Positions 5,622 to 11,963 of a DNA stretch of 15,400 nucleotides are shown here, piece after piece (the stretch's first letter is position 1; each line of letters opens with the position of its first letter). The position numbers and the translations under genes were made by a program. The notes beneath the pieces were generated by a model. That model saw nothing but the letters and a program-made list of their open reading frames with translations, was not told the origin of the DNA and searched no databases. Origin of the DNA: an uncultured Paracoccus sp. (GTDB lineage: Bacteria; Pseudomonadota; Alphaproteobacteria; Rhodobacterales; Rhodobacteraceae); the NCBI RefSeq assembly GCF_946221145.1, contig NZ_CAMIOH010000071.1:1-15400 (forward strand), given 5' to 3'.

Positions 5622-6977
5622 ATGTCCCAAGCAAGACTGGCGCCGGGCGTTGTTCCCGGCCGCCTTACCCCCCACGAACTGGCGGCGAATTTCGTCGATG
5701 TCGCCCCGCCGCTGGACGATCACGAGGCGCGGGTGGCCGCCGACCGCTGCTATTTCTGCCATGACGCGCCCTGCGTGACGGCCTGTCCGACCAGCATCGA
5801 CATCCCGCTGTTCATCCGCCAGATCTCGACCGGCACGCCCGATGCGGCGGCGATGACGATCCTTCACGCCAATATCCTGGGCGGGATGTGCGCCCGCGTC
5901 TGCCCGACCGAGAACCTGTGCGAGGGTTCTTGCGTGCGGATGGACGCCGAAGGCCAGCCGGTCGAGATCGGCGCGCTGCAACGCTATGCCACCGACGGAA
6001 TGCTCCATCAGCCGCATCCGTTCGAACGCGCCGCCCCAACAGGTAAGCGCATCGCGGTGGTGGGCGCGGGACCGGCGGGGCTGTCGGCGGCGCATCGGCT
6101 GGCGGCCAAGGGTCACGATGTGGTGCTGTTCGACGCGCGCCCGAAACCGGGCGGGCTGAACGAATACGGGATCGCCAGCTACAAGGCCGTGGACGGTTTC
6201 GCGCAGGCCGAGGTGGACTGGCTTCTGGGCATCGGCGGCATCGACCTGCGGATGGACATGAAGCTGGGCCGCGACATGACGCTGGCGCAGTTGCAGGCCG
6301 ATCATGACGCGGTGTTTCTGGGCATGGGTCTGGCCGGGGTCAACGCGCTGCGGGCCGAGGGCGAGGATCGCCACCATGTGACCGATGCGATCAGCTTCAT
6401 TCGCGATCTGCGGCAGGCATCGGACCTGACCGCCCTGCCGGTGGGCCGCGACGTGGTGGTGATCGGCGGCGGCATGACGGCGGTGGACGCCGCCGTGCAG
6501 GCGCGGTTGCTGGGGGCGGAAAACGTCACCATCGTCTATCGCCGCGACCGGTCGCAGATGGGCGCCAGCCAGCACGAACAGGACCACGCGACCAGCACCG
6601 GCGTCCGCATCATCTGCAACGCCGCCCCGGTCACGGTCCATGGCAACGGCACCGTGGCCGAGGTCGAGTTCGCCTATACCGCCGTGACGCCCGATGGCGG
6701 GCTGCACCTGACCGAGGACCGCTTTCGCCTGAAGGCCGACCAGCTGTTCCGCGCCATCGGCCAGCGGCTGGACGGGGTGCCGGACGCGCTGTCGCTGGAC
6801 GGCGGCAAGATCGCCGTCACCGGCGCGGGCCGCACCAGCATTGCGGGCGTCTGGGCGGGCGGCGACTGCGCGGCGGGCGGCGACGACCTGACCGTGACCG
6901 CCGTCGCCGAGGGCCGCGACGCCGCCGAAGACATCGACGCCCATCTGACCGGCCGCCCGGTCGAGATCCCCGGCTGA
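5622..6977 (+). CDS. preT: NAD-dependent dihydropyrimidine dehydrogenase, subunit PreT
   Basis: 451-aa flavo-iron-sulfur subunit that takes electrons from NADH and passes them to PreA for reduction of uracil and thymine to their 5,6-dihydro forms. It corresponds to the N-terminal half of eukaryotic DPD and is related to the small subunit of glutamate synthase. The N-terminal Fe-S domain has cysteines at 43, 46, 51, 55 and 90, 94, 100, 104. The FAD-binding motif is GAGPAGL (148-154), the FAD/NAD(P) region contains DARPKPGGLNEYGI, and the NADH-binding motif is GGGMTAVDAA (282-291). The C-terminal WAGGDCAAG is the usual second FAD contact. ATG 5622 is chosen over GTG 5604 because AGGAGA (5611-5616) is ideally spaced. 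preA follows after 11 bases. Regulation is probably through the RutR-like palindrome upstream. Confidence 0.93.
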   Translation: MSQARLAPGVVPGRLTPHELAANFVDVAPPLDDHEARVAADRCYFCHDAPCVTACPTSIDIPLFIRQISTGTPDAAAMTILHANILGGMCARVCPTENLCEGSCVRMDAEGQPVEIGALQRYATDGMLHQPHPFERAAPTGKRIAVVGAGPAGLSAAHRLAAKGHDVVLFDARPKPGGLNEYGIASYKAVDGFAQAEVDWLLGIGGIDLRMDMKLGRDMTLAQLQADHDAVFLGMGLAGVNALRAEGEDRHHVTDAISFIRDLRQASDLTALPVGRDVVVIGGGMTAVDAAVQARLLGAENVTIVYRRDRSQMGASQHEQDHATSTGVRIICNAAPVTVHGNGTVAEVEFAYTAVTPDGGLHLTEDRFRLKADQLFRAIGQRLDGVPDALSLDGGKIAVTGAGRTSIAGVWAGGDCAAGGDDLTVTAVAEGRDAAEDIDAHLTGRPVEIPG

Positions 6978-6988
6978 GGAGTATCATC

Positions 6989-8290
6989 ATGGCCGATCTG
7001 CGTTCCAATTTCATCGGGATCAAATCCCCGAACCCGTTCTGGCTGGCCTCGGCCCCCCCCACGGACAAGGAATACAATGTCCGCCGCGCCTTTCAGGCCG
7101 GTTGGGGCGGCGTCGTCTGGAAGACGCTGGGCAGCGAAGGCCCGCCCGTCGTCAACGTCAACGGCCCGCGCTATGGCGTGGTCCACGGCCCCGACCGCCG
7201 GGTGCTGGGCATCAACAATATCGAACTGATCACCGACCGCCCGCTGGAGGTGAACCTGCGGGAAATCAAATCGGTCAAGCGGGACTATCCCGACCGGGCG
7301 CTGATCATCAGCCTGATGGTCCCCTGCGACGAAGATTCATGGAAGGACATCCTGGCCCGGATCGAGGATACCGGCGCGGACGGGGTGGAACTGAACTTCG
7401 GCTGTCCGCACGGCATGGCCGAACGCGGCATGGGCAGCGCGGTCGGCCAGGTGCCCGAATACATCGAGATGGTGACGCGGTGGGTCAAGCAATACAGCCG
7501 GATGCCCTGCATCGTGAAGCTGACGCCCAACATCACCGACGTGCGCAAACCGGCCGAGGCCGCGATGCGCGGCGGCGCCGATGCGGTCAGCCTGATCAAC
7601 ACGATCAACTCGATCACCAGCGTCGATCTGGACCTGTTCGCGCCCCAGCCCACCATCGACGGCAAGGGCAGCCATGGCGGCTATTGCGGCCCGGCGGTCA
7701 AGCCCATCGCGCTGAACATGGTCGCCGAAATCGCCCGCAATCCCGCGACGCATGGCCTACCGATCAGCGGCATCGGCGGCGTGACCACATGGCGCGACGC
7801 GGCGGAATTCATGGCGCTTGGCGCGGGCACGGTGCAGGTCTGCACGGCGGCGATGACCTATGGCTTCAAGGTCGTGCAGGAAATGATCTCGGGGCTGCGC
7901 GATTATCTGGACAGCCATGACATGGCGATGTCGGATCTGATCGGGCGCGCGGTGCCCAATGTCACCGACTGGCAATATCTGAATCTGAACTATGTCACCA
8001 AGGCGCGGATCGACCCGGATGCCTGCATCGGCTGCGGGCGCTGCTATGCCGCCTGCGAGGATACGTCCCATCAGGCCATCGCCATGAAACCCGGCCGGGT
8101 GTTCGAGGTGATCGAGGAAGAATGCGTCGCCTGCAACCTGTGTCTGGATGTCTGCCCGGTCGAAAACTGCATCGACATGCGCGAACTGGCGGTCGGAGAG
8201 ATGGACCTGCGCACCGGCCAGCGGCGCGGCACCTATGCCAACTGGACCACGCATCCGAACAATCCGATGGCGGTGAAGGCGGCGGAATAA
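6989..8290 (+). CDS. preA: NAD-dependent dihydropyrimidine dehydrogenase, subunit PreA
   Basis: 433-aa FMN subunit holding the pyrimidine-reduction site. Residues 1 to ~330 form a dihydroorotate-dehydrogenase-like TIM barrel, with ELNFGCPHGMAERGMGSAVGQ (134-154) as the substrate loop, VKLTPNITD (176-184), and the FMN-phosphate region ISGIGGVTTW (259-268) followed by GAGTVQVCTA. The C-terminal domain carries two 4Fe-4S motifs: C346, C349, C352, C356 and C379, C382, C385, C389. These match the C-terminal clusters of eukaryotic DPD. Length is close to the E. coli protein. It is co-transcribed with preT. The catalytic cysteine of mammalian DPD appears to be replaced by Val152 here (see findings). 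Confidence 0.94.
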   Translation: MADLRSNFIGIKSPNPFWLASAPPTDKEYNVRRAFQAGWGGVVWKTLGSEGPPVVNVNGPRYGVVHGPDRRVLGINNIELITDRPLEVNLREIKSVKRDYPDRALIISLMVPCDEDSWKDILARIEDTGADGVELNFGCPHGMAERGMGSAVGQVPEYIEMVTRWVKQYSRMPCIVKLTPNITDVRKPAEAAMRGGADAVSLINTINSITSVDLDLFAPQPTIDGKGSHGGYCGPAVKPIALNMVAEIARNPATHGLPISGIGGVTTWRDAAEFMALGAGTVQVCTAAMTYGFKVVQEMISGLRDYLDSHDMAMSDLIGRAVPNVTDWQYLNLNYVTKARIDPDACIGCGRCYAACEDTSHQAIAMKPGRVFEVIEEECVACNLCLDVCPVENCIDMRELAVGEMDLRTGQRRGTYANWTTHPNNPMAVKAAE

Positions 8291-8294
8291 GGCC

Positions 8295-8312
8295 AGGGCC
8301 GCGCCGCCCTTT
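8295..8312. terminator. Stem-loop between convergent preA and the DUF6525-like gene
   Basis: AGGGC (8295-8299) pairs with GCCCT (8306-8310) across a six-base loop and is followed by TTTC. It starts 5 bases after the preA stop and lies just beyond the stop of the convergent gene at 8315. The stem is short, so this is a weak candidate that could serve either direction. Confidence 0.35.
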
Positions 8313-8314
8313 CG

Positions 8315-8590
8315 TCAGCTGCCAAAGGACGGATAGTCATCGCCCCAGACGCCGCGGCGGTCGCGTTCCAGCATCCGCCGTTCGGCCCGGTCCAGCCGCG
8401 CCGTGATCCGCGCCGGATCGCCGCCGCATTCGGCGTGCAGCCGGTGCCACAGCCGCAGGACGGACCGCGCGCTCCATGGCAGGGCCGCCGAGGCCAGCCA
8501 GCGGCGCGCCTCGGGCGGCAGGCGGTCGAAGCGGTCCATCGGCCGGATCGCCGTCCGCACCTTCAACGAGGTGGACAGGTTACGCGACAT
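8315..8590 (-). CDS. DUF6525-like small protein
   Basis: 91-aa cytoplasmic protein with no signal peptide or membrane segment; it is Arg-rich and basic. The core RPMDRFDRLPPEARRWLASAA, then LPWSARSVLRLWHRL, resembles the DUF6525 family of Rhodobacterales (recognition from memory, moderate certainty). The C-terminal half has ARLDRAERRMLERDRR, probably helical. No catalytic motif is evident and the function is unknown. Its ATG lies inside the 3' end of the upstream GTPase gene (11-base overlap), so the two are translationally coupled and probably share the Zur-like control region. A role linked to zinc limitation is inference from position only. Confidence 0.72.
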   Translation of the reverse strand: MSRNLSTSLKVRTAIRPMDRFDRLPPEARRWLASAALPWSARSVLRLWHRLHAECGGDPARITARLDRAERRMLERDRRGVWGDDYPSFGS

Positions 8591-9803
8591 TCCGGCTGCT
8601 CCAGGCCGGGAAGGGATCGGGCAGGTTCTGCCACGCGTGCGGGGTGAAATCCTCGGTCTCGACAAGCGCGTCGTCCAGGGCCGCGGTGATCGCCGCGCGG
8701 TCCATTCCGCTGCCGATGAAGACCAGTTCCTGCCGCCGGTCGCCCCACGGCTCCTGCCAGTTGCGCCGCAGTTCGGACAGGGCATCGGGGTGGGACGGCC
8801 AGCGGTCTTGCGGCACGCTGGCCCACCAGCCGCCCATCGGCTGCACGGTGGACATCACCCCCGCCAGGCTGAATTCGACCGCCCAGTTCGGCCGGCTGGC
8901 GATCCACAGATGCCCCTTGGCGCGGATCACGCCCGCCAGATCGCCGTTCAGCACCCGGTGCAGCCGCGCGGGATGAAACGGGCGCCGCGCGCGATAGACG
9001 AAAGAACTGATGCCATATTCCTCGGTCTCGGGAACGTGGTCGGCGGAGCCGTAAAGCTCTTGCGCCCACATCGGATGCAGATGCGCGCGGTCGAAATCGA
9101 ACAGGCCGGTGTCGAAGATGGCCTGGGGATCGACGCGGCTGTAATCGGTCTCGATCACGCGGGCATCGGCATTCAGCGACCGGATGATCTTGCGCGCCCG
9201 ATCCAGATTGAGAGGCCCCGCCGCTCCGGCCTTGTTCAGCACGATCACATCGGCAAATTCGATCTGATCGGTCAGCAGGTTGACCAGCGTCCGGTCGTCC
9301 CCCTCGCCCATGCTTTCGCCGCGATCGGCAAGACAGTCGTCGCTGGAAAAGTCGTTAGTCAGGTTGACGGCATCGACCACCGTGACCATCGTGTCCAGCC
9401 GCGCCAGATCGGACAGGCTGTGGCCGTCGGCATCGCGGAAATCGAAGGTGGCGGCGACCGGCAGCGGTTCGGCAATGCCCGTGGATTCGATCAGCAGGTA
9501 ATCGAACCGCCTTTCGCGGGCCAGACGGGCGACCTCGGCCAGCAGATCGTCGCGCAGGGTGCAGCAGATGCAGCCATTGGTCATCTCGACCAGTTTTTCC
9601 TCGGACCGGGACAGCTCGGTTCCGCCCCGGACCAGATCGGCGTCGATATTCACCTCGGACATGTCGTTGACGATCACCGCGACGCGACGGCCTTCGCGGT
9701 TGTTCAGCACATGGTTCAGCAGCGTCGTCTTGCCTGCGCCCAGAAATCCCGAAAGAACGGTGACAGGAAGGCGTGTGTCGCTGGTGTTTCGCAAGTCCGG
9801 CAT
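8580..9803 (-). CDS. COG0523 (CobW/ZagA-type) zinc metallochaperone GTPase
   Basis: 407-aa cytoplasmic P-loop GTPase of the G3E/COG0523 family. Walker A is GFLGAGKTT (19-27). The metal-binding CxCC motif is GCICCTLRDDLL (C78, C80, C81). A Walker B-like segment is LLIESTGIAEP (103-113). The NKxD guanine-recognition site reads N190-K191-A-G, without the expected Asp. The His-rich segment HLHPMW (241-246) and the C-terminal CobW_C domain (about 264-390, with FVYRARRPFHPARL and LVFIGSGMD) are present. Some COG0523 proteins deliver cobalt (CobW), others zinc under starvation (YciC/ZagA). There is no cobalamin gene nearby, and the Zur-like palindrome directly upstream favours zinc. The start at 9803 has AGAGGA upstream. 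It overlaps the downstream DUF6525-like gene by 11 bases. Confidence 0.88.
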   Translation of the reverse strand: MPDLRNTSDTRLPVTVLSGFLGAGKTTLLNHVLNNREGRRVAVIVNDMSEVNIDADLVRGGTELSRSEEKLVEMTNGCICCTLRDDLLAEVARLARERRFDYLLIESTGIAEPLPVAATFDFRDADGHSLSDLARLDTMVTVVDAVNLTNDFSSDDCLADRGESMGEGDDRTLVNLLTDQIEFADVIVLNKAGAAGPLNLDRARKIIRSLNADARVIETDYSRVDPQAIFDTGLFDFDRAHLHPMWAQELYGSADHVPETEEYGISSFVYRARRPFHPARLHRVLNGDLAGVIRAKGHLWIASRPNWAVEFSLAGVMSTVQPMGGWWASVPQDRWPSHPDALSELRRNWQEPWGDRRQELVFIGSGMDRAAITAALDDALVETEDFTPHAWQNLPDPFPAWSSRNVA

Positions 9804-9810
9804 GACATCC

Positions 9811-9846
9811 TCTTAAAATGTAATGTTATGACATTACATTTTAAGA
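9811..9846. promoter_or_regulatory. Zur-like palindromic operator
   Basis: Perfect 16-bp inverted repeat: TCTTAAAATGTAATGT (9811-9826), centre TATG, then the exact reverse complement (9831-9846). The core TGTAATGT-N4-ACATTACA resembles the AT-rich palindromes bound by Zur repressors of the Fur family. On the minus strand, TTGATC (9853-9858) and TAATGT (9831-9836), separated by 16 bases, could be -35 and -10 elements. The palindrome would then cover the -10 element and run up to the ribosome site of the COG0523 gene, as expected for repression when zinc is sufficient. Confidence 0.7.
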
Positions 9847-9900
9847 ACCGAAGATCAACCCGCCGTATTTGTCGCCCGACTTGATGCATGGGAAAGACGA

Positions 9901-9977
9901 TGGTCGGGGCGAGAAGATTCGAACTTCCGGCCTACGGTACCCAAAACCGTCGCGCTACCAGGCTGCGCTACGCCCCG
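9901..9977 (-). tRNA. tRNA-Pro (anticodon UGG)
   Basis: Read on the minus strand, the acceptor CGGGGCG (from 9977) pairs with CGCCCCG, followed by discriminator A and an encoded CCA (9901-9903). The D-arm is GCGC-AGCCTGGTA-GCGC. The anticodon arm is ACGGT-TTTGGGT-ACCGT with anticodon TGG at 9941-9943. The variable loop is AGGCC and the T-arm GGAAG-TTCGAAT-CTTCT. Length is 77 with CCA. Nothing resembling an integrase or a duplicated tRNA end is nearby, so there is no sign that it serves as an attachment site. Confidence 0.97.
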
Positions 9978-10017
9978 ACGCGTTTCGTTTAGCGGATCGC
10001 AGGGGCGGGGGAAAGCC

Positions 10018-10518
10018 CTAGCCGCAGGGCAGTTCGGCCAAATCCTGATGCAGGCGGGGATGGGCCATGGCCTGCCCGACTGCCAGCCCCAGCCGCCGCG
10101 CCTCGCCCCCGCCGATTTCCAGGATCATCTGCCGATGGGGGTCGGGATCGCCGGGCGCCGCGCCGGGGATGGGGGTTTCATCCAGGGGCCGGGCGTTGCG
10201 GTGGATGTGGCGGATCACGCCGCTTTGGTCCAGGAACACCAGGTCCAGCGGGATATAGGTGTTGCGCATCCAGAAGCTGACCGGACGCGGGCTGCCATAG
10301 ACGAACAGCATCCCGTGGCCCTTGGGCAGCGTGCGGCGGAACATCAGGCCCCTGGCGCGTTCCGCGTCATCGTCCGCCAGTTCGACCTGAACGGCGACCG
10401 GGCCGGAGCCGGTCTGGAAGATAGCCTGATCAGGCGCACAGGTGATTTCTGCAAGGCAGGGTGCGGCGCAGGCTGCGGAAAGAACAAGGGCCGCGACTGC
10501 GACCCTATTCAGCGACAT
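10018..10518 (-). CDS. DUF192-domain secreted protein
   Basis: 166-aa exported protein with signal peptide MSLNRVAVAALVLSAACAAPCLA (1-23). The ATG at 10516-10518 is chosen because it begins this signal peptide; the frame stays open further upstream but without one. The DUF192 domain (about 40-158) shows its conserved motifs in order: ARGLMFRR (55-62), GMLFVY (69-74), FWMRNTYIPLDLVFLD (82-97), and MILEIGGG (131-138). The biochemical function of DUF192 proteins is unknown. The start lies inside the 3' end of the cold-shock gene (14-base overlap, different frame), so translation is probably coupled and the two share a promoter. The tRNA-Pro gene follows 40 bases downstream on the same strand. 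Confidence 0.87.
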   Translation of the reverse strand: MSLNRVAVAALVLSAACAAPCLAEITCAPDQAIFQTGSGPVAVQVELADDDAERARGLMFRRTLPKGHGMLFVYGSPRPVSFWMRNTYIPLDLVFLDQSGVIRHIHRNARPLDETPIPGAAPGDPDPHRQMILEIGGGEARRLGLAVGQAMAHPRLHQDLAELPCG

Positions 10519-11110
10519 GCGCCATGAAATCCTTGATGTCCTGCACCTGATCGCCCAAGCTCTCATCGGCCAGCGAGGTCGCACCGTGTTCGGTGCCCCG
10601 GTCCCAACTGGTGACCTGCGCCGCCATCAGGCCGCGCGGGCCTTCGACGACCCGGATCCCGATCGCCTCGCCGATGGCGAGGTCGGCGAAACCGGAATGG
10701 CGCAGAACCTCGACATGCAGGAACACGTCATCGGGGTGGCCGAAGATATTGGCAAAGCCGAACCCCTTGGCCTTGTCGAACCACTTGACGCGGGCCGGGC
10801 GCAGCGGCAGCGCCTCGAGGTGTTCGATGACGCCATTGTCCAGATCCGCAATGGGCGCCGATCCGTCCGACAGGGGCGGTTCGATCGACACCACTTCGGT
10901 CGCCTGAAGGCCGCGCTGCGTCGGCTGCATCCAGACCGTCACCCGCGACTGATCCGCGACCGAGCTGCGTCCGAAATTCCTGAGAACGTTGGCGTGCAGC
11001 AGAATATCCGTGCCGCCTTCTTCGTTCAGGATGAAGCCATAGCCTTTGGTCGGGTCAAACCACTTGACCAACCCAGACACAAGCTTCAGTCCCTTCTCAT
11101 CCGTCATCAT
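10505..11110 (-). CDS. Cold-shock protein with two cold-shock domains
   Basis: 201-aa cytoplasmic nucleic-acid-binding protein with two CSDs. CSD1 (about 11-76) has VKWFDPTKGYGFI (RNP1) and DILLH (RNP2). CSD2 (about 105-170) has VKWFDKAKGFGFA and DVFLH. A 28-residue acidic linker joins them, and the C-terminal tail ends ALGDQVQ-like with DIKDFMAHVAE. Double-CSD proteins of this size are common in alphaproteobacteria and act as RNA chaperones or antiterminators. The start is not certain: tandem ATGs at 11110 and 11107 have GGTGGA very close upstream, and a GTG at 11080 with AAGGGA nine bases before it would begin directly at the first CSD. A long leader precedes it, and the DUF192 gene overlaps its end. 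Confidence 0.9.
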   Translation of the reverse strand: MMTDEKGLKLVSGLVKWFDPTKGYGFILNEEGGTDILLHANVLRNFGRSSVADQSRVTVWMQPTQRGLQATEVVSIEPPLSDGSAPIADLDNGVIEHLEALPLRPARVKWFDKAKGFGFANIFGHPDDVFLHVEVLRHSGFADLAIGEAIGIRVVEGPRGLMAAQVTSWDRGTEHGATSLADESLGDQVQDIKDFMAHVAE

Positions 11111-11264
11111 TCCACCATGCGCTCAGCGCGTCTTGTCCTGCCCCGAATTACAACCAACCAACCGTTCAATTCCTGTGACTGCGAGGCGGCTATTGTTCAC
11201 GGAAGACAACGGCGCACGTGTTGCGCCCTTGATCCATGGTCAGCCACCACGACCTTTTCGTCAA
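11111..11264 (-). promoter_or_regulatory. Candidate promoter and structured 5' leader of the cold-shock gene
   Basis: On the minus strand TTGACG (11259-11264) and GACCAT (11236-11241) are separated by 17 bases, a possible sigma-70 promoter just past the pdxH stop. Transcription would start near 11229 and give a leader of about 120 bases. The leader would open with the perfect hairpin GGCGCA-ACACG-TGCGCC (11211-11227). It also holds GAATT/AATTC arms (11145-11149, 11168-11172) around a GGTT tandem, and a GCGC-TGA-GCGC hairpin (11119-11129) just before the start. The first hairpin could instead end pdxH transcripts. No other gene is seen in this stretch. Confidence 0.4.
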
Positions 11265-11268
11265 GCCC

Positions 11269-11883
11269 TTAGGGCGATAGCCGCGTGACAAACCACGCAC
11301 TCGCCGCCTCTTTGTCCCAGCGGAACCGGTCATGCAACCGGAAAGCGCCGTCCGCCCAGAACTCTATCTGGACGGGAGCGATGCGAAACCCGCCCCAGAA
11401 CGGCGGACGGGTCGGGCGGGCACCGTGGCGCAAGCCCTGGCGCGCGGCTTCGGCCATCAGCGCCGCGCGGCTGTCCAGCGGCTGGGACTGGCGCGACGCC
11501 CAGGCCCCGATCCGGCTTTGCAGCGCGCGGCTGTCGTAATACGCATCGGCCTGCGGACCCTCGACACGGGTCACGTCGCCGCGCACCCGGATCTGGCGGC
11601 GCAGGGATTTCCAGTGCATCACGAAGGCCGCCTTGCCCGTCGCGGCGATCTGCCGGCCCTTGGCGCTGTCGTAATTGGTATAGAAGACAAAGCCGCCATC
11701 GGTCCCCTGCCCCTCGATGTCCTTCAACAGCACCATGCGCGCGTCGGGCAGGCCGTCCGCGTCCACGGTGGCAAGCGCGATGGCGTTGGGGTCGTTCGGC
11801 TCGGTCGCCTGCGCCTCGGCCAGCCAGCGTCTGGCGATGTCGAACGGGTCGTCGCCCGCGAATATTCCGTCCCGGTCAGCCAT
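11269..11883 (-). CDS. pdxH: Pyridoxamine 5'-phosphate oxidase
   Basis: 204-aa FMN enzyme that oxidises pyridoxamine- or pyridoxine-5'-phosphate to pyridoxal-5'-phosphate, the last step of vitamin B6 synthesis and salvage. FMN-binding segments are ARMVLLKDIE (48-57), FVFYTNYDSAKGRQI (65-79) and AFVMHWKSLRRQIRVRG. The C-terminal signature FWGGFRIAPVQIEFW followed by FRLHDR is diagnostic. The ATG at 11883 was chosen for its AAGGAA ribosome site; a longer in-frame start at 11928 would run into the fabI promoter area. Slightly shorter than the E. coli enzyme (218 aa), mainly at the N-terminus. Divergent from fabI with only 80 bases between them. Confidence 0.95.
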   Translation of the reverse strand: MADRDGIFAGDDPFDIARRWLAEAQATEPNDPNAIALATVDADGLPDARMVLLKDIEGQGTDGGFVFYTNYDSAKGRQIAATGKAAFVMHWKSLRRQIRVRGDVTRVEGPQADAYYDSRALQSRIGAWASRQSQPLDSRAALMAEAARQGLRHGARPTRPPFWGGFRIAPVQIEFWADGAFRLHDRFRWDKEAASAWFVTRLSP

Positions 11884-11963
11884 CTTGGTTCCTTGCGCTT
11901 GATGCTTGCAACCCTTTGGCCTAAGCACCTTTCACACAAGGTTGAAAGCGCGAGAGGCAGCAC
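11884..11963. promoter_or_regulatory. Divergent pdxH-fabI promoter region
   Basis: The 80 bases between the divergent starts must hold both promoters. For fabI, TTGATG (11899-11904) and TAAGCA (11922-11927), 17 bases apart, are a weak candidate. GAGAGG (11952-11957) is the fabI ribosome site, six bases from the ATG. For pdxH I see only the AAGGAA ribosome site and no convincing -35/-10 pair. No FadR- or FabR-like palindrome was recognised. Confidence 0.35.

Noticed and set aside
5553..6944. 463-aa minus-strand open frame opposite preT
   Set aside because: Shadow of the strongly recognised preT gene in GC-rich DNA; no motif, no ribosome site.
8403..9884. 493-aa plus-strand open frame opposite the COG0523 and DUF6525-like genes
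   Set aside because: Antisense shadow of genes with clear motifs (P-loop, CxCC); it also runs through the Zur-like palindrome.
9901..9977. tRNA-Pro as an integration site for a mobile element
   Set aside because: No integrase, no duplicated tRNA 3' end in the window, and ordinary housekeeping-type genes on both sides.
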